Counted from the stretch's first letter, positions 7,375-14,644 are shown. The stretch is DNA of 25,201 nucleotides from an uncultured Faecalibacterium sp. (GCA_934503275.1 CAKSVD010000025.1:1-25201); one strand, 5' to 3'. A program made the numbers and translations. The notes: generated by a model from the letters alone, not told the origin.

Positions 7375-7969
7375 TCTGCTGGAGGAGACCGCAAACTATC
7401 TGCTCAACCACTGCTTTGTGCTGGGCTGCGTAGAGGAACAGCGGGCAAAATATCTGTATATTCAGGATCACCTCAACGAGGTGCGCGCGGTGTTCAAGCC
7501 CTTGGGCTACGCGGTGCTTTTGTACCCCGCGCCCATGCAGGCGGCGGCGCTGGTCAACGAGCACGAGGGCAGTCAGGCACGGCTGCTCAAGTACGAAAGC
7601 ATCCTGCTGCTGGTGCTGCGGCTTTTGTACCTGCAAAAGCGGGAAAGCCTTGCCGCCAGCGCGGACGAGGTGCTGGTGACCGTGGAGGAAGTGCAGGCCG
7701 AATTGCAAAAGATGAACCTGCCCCGCAAGCTGGATCAGCAAACGCTGGAAAAGCTGATGCGCACCCTGCGCCGGTACAATCTGGCGCGTCCGGTGGGACG
7801 GCTCTCCGGGCTGGACAGCCGCATTGAAGTATTCCCCACGGTGCTGCTGGCGCTGCCGGATGCCGATCTTGCGGATGCCGCCGCCGAGAGCGCCCGCACC
7901 CGCACCGAGCTTGGCCTGTACGAGCGCCCGGAGGGCGCAGACGCGGAAGCAGGGGAGGTGGAAGTATGA
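7361..7969 (+). CDS. jetB: JetB-like KITE subunit (DUF4194-type)
   Basis: 202 residues, the usual size for the MksE/JetB winged-helix KITE protein that dimerises and binds the kleisin linker. A helical N-terminus (MATIDLLEETANYLLNHCFVLG) is followed by a strand-rich segment and SILLLVLRLLYLQKRE (about 84-99), a hallmark-like long hydrophobic helix of JetB proteins. A C-terminal winged-helix-like region follows (EKLMRTLRRYNLARPVG..., about 125-170). SD AAGGAGGT lies 6 bases before the ATG, inside jetA; the end overlaps jetC in an ATGA junction (7966-7969). An acidic tail (EGADAEAGEVEV) ends the protein. Assigned mostly from size, helix pattern and position between jetA and jetC; the exact Pfam number is uncertain. 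Confidence 0.78.
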   Translation: MATIDLLEETANYLLNHCFVLGCVEEQRAKYLYIQDHLNEVRAVFKPLGYAVLLYPAPMQAAALVNEHEGSQARLLKYESILLLVLRLLYLQKRESLAASADEVLVTVEEVQAELQKMNLPRKLDQQTLEKLMRTLRRYNLARPVGRLSGLDSRIEVFPTVLLALPDADLADAAAESARTRTELGLYERPEGADAEAGEVEV

Positions 7970-10900
7970 TCGAACTCAAGCGCCTGAAACTTATCAACTG
8001 GCACAACTTTGAAAATACCACCTTCGACTGCGCCCGCCTGACCTATATGATCGGCGTAAACGCCGTGGGCAAGACCACCATTCTGGATGCCATCCGCTAC
8101 TGCCTGACCACCAACCGCAACTTCAATGCGCTGGGCAATAAAAAGAGCGGACGCACCCTGCAGGGCTCTGTCCACGCCAAGCAGCGCGGCGAGAACGCCT
8201 ACCGCCGCCCGGGGCATACCGTGGCGTATATCGGGGCAGAGTTTTGGGACAGCGTCAAGCACACCAGCTTTGTCATCGCGGTGCGGGTGGAGTCCGAGGG
8301 CCCCATGCAGGAGCTGCACCCCGGCGACCAGACGTGGTATATCTCGGAGGACGGCATCACGCTGGAACAGCTGCCCTTTATCGACCCGCGCACCGGTGCG
8401 CCCAGCGCCAAGGAGGACTTCAAGCCCGCCGAGGGGCGGCTTTCCTATACCCGCAGCCCCAGCGAAGCGCGGGATAGGATCTGCCGCGCACTGGGCATTG
8501 GACGCGCAGCCAGCCCGCTGGGCAAAAAGTTCAACGAGGTGTTCCAGATGGGCACCAGCATGGACGAGATCCCGAATTTCCGGGAGTTTCTGTACCAGTA
8601 CATCCTGCCCCAGCCGGAACTGGACCTGGAAGCCTTGCAGGGCGACCGCTTGGAGCTGGAAAACCTGCACGCCGTGCTGGCCGAAGCCCAGACCCGCGCC
8701 GACGCACTGGACGAGATCGTTCGTTTTGGCCGCGAAGCCACCGAAAAGCAGACCGAAGCCCTTGTGAACCGCGGCGCCGCCCTGCTGGCGCGCGCCGCTG
8801 CCGATGCCGGGGAAAAGGCTGTCTGGCAGGAGCGGGTGGACGCCGGACGCCGCCAGCAGGAAACGCTGCGCACCCGCTACGCCGAGACTAAGACCGCCGA
8901 AGCGGAGGCCCGCCGCGCCTACCTGACCGCCCACAGCGCCGCCGGTGCCAGCGGCGAGGGCCGCGCACTGGATGCCCTCAGCGAGGAACTGGCGCACCGG
9001 CAGACCGCACTGGATGCTGCCGCCCGCCGCGCCGACACCGCCGAAAAAGCTGCCGAAAAGACCGGCAACCTGCTGGCGGTGCTGCGCCGCAGCGGCTTTG
9101 CCGCCGGACAGAAGATGGCAGACCTGACCCCCGACACCCTGCCCGCCCTGACCGACTGGCTGACCGCACAGGAAAAGCCGCTGGAAGAAGCCTATTTTGC
9201 CGCCCGGCAGCACACCGCCGCCCTGCAGCGGCAGCAGACCGAAAAGCGCGCCGAACTGGACGCCGTGTCCGGCGGCAAGTGGGTGTACCCCCACGGCGAC
9301 GCCGCCACCCGGGTGCGGGACGCCGTGAACGCTGAGCTGAAAAGCCGGGGCATGGAGCCGGACGCCCGCATTTTCTGCGAACTGCTGAACGTGGAGGACG
9401 AAAGCTGGCAGGACTGCGTGGAAGCCTGTCTGGGTGACCGCCGGTTCGATATCCTTGTGCCGCCCGCTCACTACGCCGCCGCAAAGAGCGCCTTTGTGGC
9501 GCTGAAGGATAAGGTGGGTCCCATCAGCCTGCTGGACACCCCGGGTCTGCGCAAGGCTAACCGCCGCGCCGACACTGCTCCCGCCGACAGTCTGGCGGCA
9601 CAGGTCACCAGCGAAAACCCGCTGGCCGCGCAGTACGCCGACACGATCCTGCGCCGCATCGTCTGCTGCGATACCCCCGACACGCTGGAAAACTACCCCG
9701 ACAGCGCCACCCGGGACCTTTTGCGCCACCACCCCTTCCGCTTGGAGCGTCTGCGCACCCCGCAGCGCTATATCGGCTTGGAAGCCCGCCGCGCCCGCGC
9801 CGGGGCACTGGCAGGGGAGATGAATGCCCTTGCCGAGGAGGTGCGCGCCGCCGCGCAGGCAGAGCAGAACCTGAAAGCCGCCTATAGCCAGTACCAGACC
9901 CTTTTGCGCGGCACTGCGCTGGAAGAGCTTGCCGCTTTGTGGGACGCCCGCGCCGCCCTGACCGCCGCCCGGGAAGCCGTGGACGCACAGGCCGCAAAGC
10001 TGGCCGAGTGCCGCGAGAACCCCCTGTTGCAGCAGCTGTATAAAGAGGAAGAGGTGCGCGAGGCCGCATGGGAGGCTGCCCGCACTGCCGTGGAGCAGAC
10101 CGGCGGCGATTTGCGCGTGTGCGAAAAACAGATCTCCTCCTGCGAGGCGGAGCAGCAAAAGGCGGTGGATACCGCCGAAAAGAGCGCACAGGCCGCAGAA
10201 AGCTTCTTTGCCGCCCACCCGCTGGTGGAGCCGCTCTCCCGCAGCCGTCAGCAGGCGCTGACCGGGCCGGACAAATCTCCCCGCGCCGCCGCGCAGGCTG
10301 CCGAAAAGGCACAGGCCAAGCTGGACGATGCCCTGACCGTCTACCTGAACAGCACGCTGGAACCGGCGCAGAAGGCCTACAATCAGCGCTATGTCTGCGA
10401 TTATCCCTTGGGGCTTGCCGGGCTGGAGCAGTACCGCGCCCAGCACGAGAGCCTTGTGCGCATCGACTTGGAGCGCTACGCCGCCCGTCTGGAGCAGGCG
10501 CAGCGGGACTGCAAGGACCGCTTCCGCAAGGATATCCTGTTCCGCATGAAGGACGATATCTTCAACGCCCGGCGGCAGTTCCGGGAACTGAACAAGGTCA
10601 TGGAGCAGCTGACCTACGGCGAGGAGGTCTACCGCTTTGAACTGGAGCCCAGCCGCGACCCGCAGCTGGCGGCATTCTATCAGGTCATCGTGGATAAAGG
10701 CAACCAGCAGATGACCGAGGGCGATTCTCTGGACAACCTTGCCGCTACCGCCGACCCCGCCTACGAGCGTCAGGTGGACGAACTGATGGAAAAGATCATG
10801 GCAGACGTGGACGAGAACACCCGCGCCCGGCAGGAAGGACGCACCGCCGCCGGTGCCACCCTTTCGGACTATGTGGACTACCGCACCTATCTGGACTACG

Positions 10901-11265
10901 ATATCAAGGTGACCAATCAGGTCACCGGGCAGCAGGCGTATCTTTCCCGCGTCAGCCGCGATTCCTCCGGCGGCGAGAATCAGGCGCCCTTCTATGTGGC
11001 CATCTGCGCCAGCCTTCTGCAAATTTACCAGAAGAGCGAAAACAGCATCCGTCTGGTGCTGCTGGACGAAGCCTTCAGCAAGATGACCAGCGACCGCATC
11101 CGCCCCATGATGGAACTGTTCCGCCGCCTGCAATTGCAGGTGCTGCTCATCTCCACCGTGGAAAAGAGCACCGCCATCCAGCCCTACTGCGATATCACCT
11201 ACTCCATCGTCCGCCACGGCGATGCCAACGCCATCGCACCCTTTGTCCGCCTTGCGGCGGAATGA
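7966..11265 (+). CDS. jetC: JetC-like SMC ATPase (MukB/MksB-like)
   Basis: 1099 residues with SMC layout. The Walker A is GVNAVGKTT (30-38), in the ATP-binding head that begins LINWHNFENTTF. Long Ala/Glu-rich heptad segments (about 240-470 and 600-830) flank a short hinge-like globular region around 470-600. The C-terminal half head has the ABC signature SRDSSGGENQAP (near 995-1006) and Walker B RLVLLDEAFSKM (near 1027-1038). In Wadjet the JetC dimer extrudes DNA loops with JetA/JetB, and JetD then cuts small circular DNA. The Walker A lacks the central Gly of GxxGxGK but keeps GK-T/S and matches JetC-type proteins. The final codons (VRLAAE, stop TGA) lie within the first hairpin and spacer of a repeat array, so the 3' end was reshaped by it. 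No jetD follows. Confidence 0.9.
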   Translation: MIELKRLKLINWHNFENTTFDCARLTYMIGVNAVGKTTILDAIRYCLTTNRNFNALGNKKSGRTLQGSVHAKQRGENAYRRPGHTVAYIGAEFWDSVKHTSFVIAVRVESEGPMQELHPGDQTWYISEDGITLEQLPFIDPRTGAPSAKEDFKPAEGRLSYTRSPSEARDRICRALGIGRAASPLGKKFNEVFQMGTSMDEIPNFREFLYQYILPQPELDLEALQGDRLELENLHAVLAEAQTRADALDEIVRFGREATEKQTEALVNRGAALLARAAADAGEKAVWQERVDAGRRQQETLRTRYAETKTAEAEARRAYLTAHSAAGASGEGRALDALSEELAHRQTALDAAARRADTAEKAAEKTGNLLAVLRRSGFAAGQKMADLTPDTLPALTDWLTAQEKPLEEAYFAARQHTAALQRQQTEKRAELDAVSGGKWVYPHGDAATRVRDAVNAELKSRGMEPDARIFCELLNVEDESWQDCVEACLGDRRFDILVPPAHYAAAKSAFVALKDKVGPISLLDTPGLRKANRRADTAPADSLAAQVTSENPLAAQYADTILRRIVCCDTPDTLENYPDSATRDLLRHHPFRLERLRTPQRYIGLEARRARAGALAGEMNALAEEVRAAAQAEQNLKAAYSQYQTLLRGTALEELAALWDARAALTAAREAVDAQAAKLAECRENPLLQQLYKEEEVREAAWEAARTAVEQTGGDLRVCEKQISSCEAEQQKAVDTAEKSAQAAESFFAAHPLVEPLSRSRQQALTGPDKSPRAAAQAAEKAQAKLDDALTVYLNSTLEPAQKAYNQRYVCDYPLGLAGLEQYRAQHESLVRIDLERYAARLEQAQRDCKDRFRKDILFRMKDDIFNARRQFRELNKVMEQLTYGEEVYRFELEPSRDPQLAAFYQVIVDKGNQQMTEGDSLDNLAATADPAYERQVDELMEKIMADVDENTRARQEGRTAAGATLSDYVDYRTYLDYDIKVTNQVTGQQAYLSRVSRDSSGGENQAPFYVAICASLLQIYQKSENSIRLVLLDEAFSKMTSDRIRPMMELFRRLQLQVLLISTVEKSTAIQPYCDITYSIVRHGDANAIAPFVRLAAE

Positions 11266-11358
11266 TGTGCGCATTGCATGCGCAATGATGTCTGCCTGCG
11301 GCAGATGATGTGCTATGCAATGATGTTCCGGCTGTGCCGGAAATGATATGCCCTGCGG
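11246..11358. repeat. ATGATG hairpin array 2, left side of the four-helix-bundle cassette
   Basis: Spacer ATGATG at 11262, 11285, 11305 and 11320, and the variant ATGATA at 11343. Between them are hairpins TCCGCC-TTGC-GGCGGA (11246-11261), TGCGCAT-TGC-ATGCGCA, TCTGCC-TGC-GGCAGA, a three-pair TGC-TAT-GCA, TTCCGGC-TGT-GCCGGAA and a last CCC-TGC-GGG. The first hairpin lies inside jetC and encodes its last residues; the first spacer provides the TGA stop. The TTCCGGC unit also occurs in array 1 (3269-3285), and three-pair stems occur in all three arrays. Confidence 0.9.
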
Positions 11359-11379
11359 GGTGTGCAGAAAGGAAAACCA

Positions 11380-11736
11380 ATGCGGGAAGATAAACTGGCA
11401 GACCGTTCTATGGAGTTTGCAGTGCAGATCATTGAACTGACAAAGACGCTGCGCGCAAGAAAAGAATTCATTATGGCAAACCAAATTGGACGTTCCGGTA
11501 CATCCATCGGCGCAAATATCCGTGAGGCGCATTATGCGCAAAGCCGGGACGATTTTGTTTCCAAACTTGAAATTGCTCTGAAAGAAGCCAACGAAACTGA
11601 TTATTGGCTGGAACTTTTGTTTCGTACCGGTTATTTGCCTGACCAGCAGTTCCGACAGCTTCGGGCGCAGTGCGCAGAACTGCGTGTGCTGTTGATTGCA
11701 TCCTGCAGAACGGCAAAACAGAAGCCGTGCGGATGA
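11380..11736 (+). CDS. Four-helix-bundle protein (S23 / 23S rRNA intervening-sequence type)
   Basis: 118 residues from ATG 11380; AAAGGA is 6 bases upstream, so I prefer it to the GTG at 11362 inside the last array unit. The core QIGRSGTSIGANIREA (35-50), then YAQSRDDFVSKLEIALKEANETDYWLELL (52-80), is diagnostic of the S23-like four-helix bundle family. These proteins occur as ORFs within intervening sequences of 23S rRNA genes and are related in fold to Avd of diversity-generating retroelements; they form oligomers and bind nucleic acid. There is no rRNA here. The gene sits between hairpin arrays of opposite polarity and is AT-richer than jetC, which suggests a separate origin. It could be read from the jet promoter. 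Family call firm; role in this place unknown. Confidence 0.9.
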   Translation: MREDKLADRSMEFAVQIIELTKTLRARKEFIMANQIGRSGTSIGANIREAHYAQSRDDFVSKLEIALKEANETDYWLELLFRTGYLPDQQFRQLRAQCAELRVLLIASCRTAKQKPCG

Positions 11737-11746
11737 CCGTACTTAA

Positions 11747-11859
11747 TGTGCGTCAGCACACATCATTTTGCGCATAGCGCAAACCTCATTGCGTAGCAAC
11801 CTCATTTCTGCGCAGCAGAACATCATGCAACTGCAATTTCGCCTTGCAGCAGAATGATG
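11747..11859. repeat. CATCAT hairpin array 3, right side of the four-helix-bundle cassette
   Basis: Hairpins TGTGC-GTCA-GCACA, TTTGCGC-ATA-GCGCAAA, TGC-GTA-GCA and TTCTGC-GCA-GCAGAA are separated by CATCAT (11761, 11821) or the variant CCTCAT (11784, 11800), i.e. the reverse complement of the left-side spacer. A final larger hairpin CTGCAA...TTGCAG (11831-11849) is followed by one ATGATG in left polarity (11854). The array starts 10 bases after the four-helix-bundle stop and ends 11 bases before a consensus -35. Confidence 0.88.
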
Positions 11860-11870
11860 CAAAACTGGGC

Positions 11871-11899
11871 TTGACATAAAAAATAAACTTTGATATACT
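11871..11899 (+). promoter_or_regulatory. Strong promoter of the MATE/riboswitch unit
   Basis: TTGACA (11871-11876), a 17-base spacer and TATACT (11894-11899). Predicted transcription start near 11906, which places the structured leader at the very 5' end of the RNA. Confidence 0.85.
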
Positions 11900-11906
11900 G
11901 TTTTTC

Positions 11907-12045
11907 GCTCATCGGAGGGCTGTTTCAACGTAATTGAAGGGCCGGATAAGATGTCATCGTTCGTGTTTCCCGGAGGCTGTGGGCGCCGTAGTGCCGCAGC
12001 AGAAAAGGGAACGCACCGGAGCGGTGGTTCTTATCCGGCCTTTTT
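11907..12045 (+). promoter_or_regulatory. Structured leader with terminator; candidate guanidine-IV (mepA) riboswitch
   Basis: The leader opens with ATCGGAGGGCTG and a small hairpin TTCAA-CGTAA-TTGAA (11924-11938). A 12-bp stem GGCCGGATAAGA (11940-11951) with its complement at 12029-12040 follows, ending in TTTTT: an intrinsic terminator upstream of the coding region. Guanidine-IV riboswitches (mepA motif) are known as transcription-terminating leaders of MATE genes in Clostridia, and order, context and size of the 5' part fit. I assign the class from context and memory of its form, not from a model match. Unusually, the terminator loop is about 77 bases and itself contains stems GCTGTGG/CCGCAGC (11976-12000) and CACCG/CGGTG (12014-12026). 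A different or undescribed leader class is possible. Confidence 0.5.
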
Positions 12046-12075
12046 GCATATACGGATCTCAGAAAAGGAGGATCT

Positions 12076-13425
12076 ATGCCCAAGAAAACCATCCAATTGT
12101 CCGATCATTTCAACTATTCCCGCCTGCTGCGGTTCGTGCTGCCCTGCATCGGCACCATGCTGTTCACCTCCATCTACGGCATCGTGGACGGGTTGTGCGT
12201 CTCCAACTTTGTGGGCAAAACGGCCTTTGCGGCGATCAATCTCATCATGCCGCTGCCGCAGATGCTGGGCACTGTCGGCTTTATGCTGGGCACCGGCGGC
12301 AGCGCCATCGTAGGCATCACGCTGGGCGAGGGCGACCAGAAAAAAGCCGACCGCTATTTTTCCATGTTTATGTGGGCAGCGCTCGTCTCGGCCGGTGTGC
12401 TGGCCGTGCTGGGCATTGTGTTTCTGCGGCCGATCGCCGTGCTGCTGGGCGCAAAGGGAGAACTGCTGGACTACGCCGTGCGCTACGGGCGCATCCTGAT
12501 GCTGGCGCTGCCGGGCTTCGCTTTGCAGAATCTGTTCCAAAGCTTTTTCGTCACCGCCGAAAAGCCGCTTCTGGGCTTCTGGTTCACCGTAGGTGCAGGC
12601 TGCACCAACATGGTGCTGGACGTGGTGATGGTGGGTATGCTGCACTGGGGCGTGGAGGGTGCTGCTCTTGCCACCCTGATCAGCCAGCTGGTAGGCGGCG
12701 TGCTGCCGGTGTTCTACTTTATCGACCATCACAACACCAGCCGCCTGCACCTGTGCAGAACGCAGTTTTATGGCCGCGTGCTGTGGGATGCCTGCATCAA
12801 CGGCTCTTCCGAGCTGATGACCAGCCTTTCCATGTCGCTGGTCAATATCCTGTATAACTTCCAGCTGCTGCGGCTTGCCGGCGAAAACGGCGTGGCGGCT
12901 TACGGTGTCATCATGTACGCGGCCTTCCTGTTCGTGGCGGTGTTCGTGGGCTATGCCGTGGGCAGCGCGCCCATCGTCAGCTTCCATTACGGCGCGCGCA
13001 ACCACGCCGAGGTGCATAACCTGTACCAAAAGAGCCTGCGCCTGATCGCCGTGGTGTCTGTGAGCATGACAGCGGCGTCCATGGGGATCATTCCCTATGT
13101 GGCGCACATCTTTGTGGGCTACGATGTCCAGCTGCTGGCGCTGACCAGCCGCGCGTTCCGGCTGTATGCGCTGTGCTTCCTCATCAAGGGCTTCAACATC
13201 TATGCATCCTCCTTCTTCACGGCACTGGGCGACGGTGTGACGAGTGCACTCATCTCTTTTCTGCGCACGTTTCTGTTCCAGATGGCCGCGCTGCTCCTGC
13301 TGCCCGCCCTGTGGGGCATTGACGGCGTGTGGCTGGCTGTCACCGCCGCCGAACTGGCTACGCTGGCGGTGACCGTGTATATGTTCGTGACAAAGGATCA
13401 GAAATTCCAGTACCGTCATGGTTGA
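12076..13425 (+). CDS. MATE family multidrug/guanidine exporter, MepA-like
   Basis: 449 residues, full length for a MATE antiporter of 12 membrane helices in two six-helix halves. The N-terminal half has SRLLRFVLPCIGTMLFTSIYG, IVDGLCVSNFVG and LGTGGSAIVGITLGEGDQKKA, typical of the MepA branch (helix 1 PxxxxxLxxxxxxxVDxxxV, loop 2 GExxxxxA). The second half begins near 230 with the matching WDACINGSSELMTSLSMSLVNILYN. It would export cationic or other small toxic molecules. If the leader is a guanidine riboswitch, guanidine or its derivatives are likely inducers or substrates; that is inference. SD AAGGAGG (12065-12071). It is alone in its transcript and ends at a two-way terminator shared with the histidine phosphatase. 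The family is certain; the substrate is not. Confidence 0.92.
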   Translation: MPKKTIQLSDHFNYSRLLRFVLPCIGTMLFTSIYGIVDGLCVSNFVGKTAFAAINLIMPLPQMLGTVGFMLGTGGSAIVGITLGEGDQKKADRYFSMFMWAALVSAGVLAVLGIVFLRPIAVLLGAKGELLDYAVRYGRILMLALPGFALQNLFQSFFVTAEKPLLGFWFTVGAGCTNMVLDVVMVGMLHWGVEGAALATLISQLVGGVLPVFYFIDHHNTSRLHLCRTQFYGRVLWDACINGSSELMTSLSMSLVNILYNFQLLRLAGENGVAAYGVIMYAAFLFVAVFVGYAVGSAPIVSFHYGARNHAEVHNLYQKSLRLIAVVSVSMTAASMGIIPYVAHIFVGYDVQLLALTSRAFRLYALCFLIKGFNIYASSFFTALGDGVTSALISFLRTFLFQMAALLLLPALWGIDGVWLAVTAAELATLAVTVYMFVTKDQKFQYRHG

Positions 13426-13434
13426 TGCGTAATA

Positions 13435-13470
13435 CCAAGAAAGCCGCCGGGGCTCCGGCGGCTTTCTTGG
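13435..13470. terminator. Bidirectional intrinsic terminator
   Basis: A perfect 16-bp stem (13435-13450 with 13455-13470) around GGCT sits between the convergent MATE and histidine phosphatase genes, with T-rich sequence just beyond on the plus strand. Confidence 0.88.
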
Positions 13471-14010
13471 TTATTCAAAGGCATATTCCACAAGCTGGCA
13501 GTTTTTGATGCCCGCAGCGGCGTATTCCTCGTTGGTCATATCGTAAAAATAGGAGTGCACCACCCGGGCGATGCCATTGTGTGCTACCAGCAGATAGGTC
13601 TTGCCGGTGTCGGCCTTCAATTCGTCCAGCAGGTTGTAGATGCGCTGCGCCAGCTGCATCATGCTCTCGCCGCCGTCATAGCGGTCGGCAAAGTGGGTCT
13701 TGGAGATGCGGAACTCCGCACCGTCCCGGGGTGTGCCCTCGTATTTGCCAAAGCACTGCTCCCGCAGGCGGGGCTCGCAGCGGGCGGGCAGACCGGTAGC
13801 GGCGGCAATGGCCTTTGCGGTGTCGGCGGCGCGGGAAAGGGGAGAGTACAAGATCTCGTCGATCTGCAGGCCGCTGTCCCGGACAAGCTCGCCCAGCTGC
13901 TGCGCTTGCTGCTGTCCGCGGGCGGTCAGCGGGCTGTCGGTCATGCCGCAGATCTTATTTTCCACGTTCCATACCGTCTCGCCATGACGGGTGAAATAGA
14001 TATTATGCAT
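13471..14010 (-). CDS. Histidine phosphatase family protein (phosphoglycerate-mutase-like)
   Basis: 179 residues. The catalytic motif is YFTRHGETVWN, with R8-H9-G10 and phospho-acceptor H9. SPLSRA (56-61) supplies the second Arg (R60), E84 in LREQCFG is the proton donor, and AHNG (143-146) holds the second His (H144). This is the compact cofactor-independent-type histidine phosphatase fold seen in CobC, PhoE and GpmB relatives. The substrate could be a phospho-sugar, nucleotide or alpha-ribazole phosphate; nothing nearby belongs to cobalamin synthesis, so I leave it general. TAAGGAG is 7 bases before the ATG. It is the second gene of a two-gene minus-strand unit, 11 bases after the small protein gene. 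Confidence 0.92.
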   Translation of the reverse strand: MHNIYFTRHGETVWNVENKICGMTDSPLTARGQQQAQQLGELVRDSGLQIDEILYSPLSRAADTAKAIAAATGLPARCEPRLREQCFGKYEGTPRDGAEFRISKTHFADRYDGGESMMQLAQRIYNLLDELKADTGKTYLLVAHNGIARVVHSYFYDMTNEEYAAAGIKNCQLVEYAFE

Positions 14011-14021
14011 AAAATTACTCC

Positions 14022-14234
14022 TTACAGCTTGTGCAGGGTGCCGTCCGGCAGCAGACAGACGGTGTCTCCTTCGTCAATGCCCAGACGGGTCAGTTCCTTG
14101 TCCGGGTAAGGCAGGATGCGGGCAACTCCGGCGGCATCGGTCAGGGTCACATCGCACAGCACCGGCTGCCCGGCGGGCAGTTCCTCGCAGCCGTACAACT
14201 GCTCGTCAATGCGCAGCACGCGGTATTCCGGCAT
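14022..14234 (-). CDS. Small conserved-looking protein of unknown function
   Basis: 70 residues, MPEYRVLRIDEQLYGCEELP at the start, acidic, with LCDVTLTDAAG and GIDEGDTVCLLPDGTLHKL at the end. No signal peptide or membrane segment. The pattern of short strands with turns (GxPVLCDV, IDEGDTVCLL) suggests a small beta-barrel, but I do not recognise the family. AAAGGAGGG precedes the ATG by about 8 bases, and the gene leads the unit with the histidine phosphatase, 11 bases downstream. Its coding nature is supported by SD, codon bias and operon spacing. Confidence 0.75.
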   Translation of the reverse strand: MPEYRVLRIDEQLYGCEELPAGQPVLCDVTLTDAAGVARILPYPDKELTRLGIDEGDTVCLLPDGTLHKL

Positions 14235-14263
14235 GGTACAGGCCCTCCTTTGCGTTTTTCCTT

Positions 14264-14294
14264 ATTATATAGCACCCGGGGGCTTTGGTGCAAG
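14264..14294 (-). promoter_or_regulatory. Probable promoter of the small protein/histidine phosphatase unit
   Basis: Minus strand: TTGCAC (14294-14289), a 19-base spacer and a perfect TATAAT (14269-14264). The -10 is strong; spacing is long. The -35 region lies 9 bases from the end of the MITE-like element at 14303. Confidence 0.5.
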
Positions 14295-14302
14295 GGGAGA
14301 GG

Positions 14303-14568
14303 GACGATTTGGAATGCGCTCCGCTTCCGCTCTGCGCATAATCAGCGGAATTGGATTTTTATATTTGTGTTCCAGAAACGCCTGCGGGCGTTTCTGGAAC
14401 ACCCTTTCACCAGAGAGGTCGTAAAGATGAACGGCAGCTGCTTACCGTCACGACCCCCTCCCGTGAAAATGCGTTTGGAGCGGCCCGCAGGCCGCGACAA
14501 ACGCGAAATTTAAAATATTTTTCCGCTGAATATGGCCAAAGCGCACGCGGCGGCCATTCTAAATCGTC
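14303..14568. mobile_element. MITE-like multi-hairpin element with 47-bp inverted ends
   Basis: The left end (14303-14349) is the reverse complement of the right end (14522-14568) at 38 of 47 positions; both terminate in GACGATTT/AAATCGTC, and AAATCGTC is repeated directly at 14569-14576. Inside is a chain of stems: a perfect 16-bp hairpin with TGCG loop (14367-14402), GGTCGT/ACGACC (14417-14455) around a GGCAGCTGC core, and GCGTTTG/CAAACGC enclosing CGGCC-CGCA-GGCCG (14471-14504). Each end contains a palindrome that covaries between copies (ATGCGC...GCGCAT versus ATGGCC...GGCCAT). No ORF worth calling. Partial relatives are at 15744-15895 and 22268-22367. It fills the gap upstream of the LysR gene. 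Confidence 0.75.
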
Positions 14569-14614
14569 AAATCGTCCCGCCGCCCGGCGGCTGAGGGCAA
14601 AAAGCCTCCCCCGC

Positions 14615-14644
14615 TTGACAGCGGCGCGGAGAAATTGTTACAAT
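14615..14644 (+). promoter_or_regulatory. Promoter of the LysR-type regulator gene
   Basis: TTGACA (14615-14620), 18-base spacer, TACAAT (14639-14644), about 30 bases before the coding start. Confidence 0.75.

Noticed and set aside
7735..11541. 1268-codon open frame antisense to jetC
   Set aside because: Low-complexity composition typical of the antisense strand of a GC3-rich gene; jetC has Walker and signature motifs in the other strand.
11380..11736. Diversity-generating retroelement (Avd-like gene)
   Set aside because: No reverse transcriptase, template repeat or variable repeat is present; the protein fits the S23 branch.
11380..11859. 23S rRNA intervening sequence in place
   Set aside because: No rRNA sequence flanks the gene; neighbours are jetC and a MATE promoter.
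11934..12857. Gene overlapping the MATE leader and 5' coding region
   Set aside because: Its first part is the structured leader and terminator and the rest is an out-of-frame shadow of the MATE gene.
14367..14402. Intrinsic terminator
   Set aside because: The 16-bp hairpin is perfect but lacks a T-run on either strand and recurs as a module of an interspersed element.
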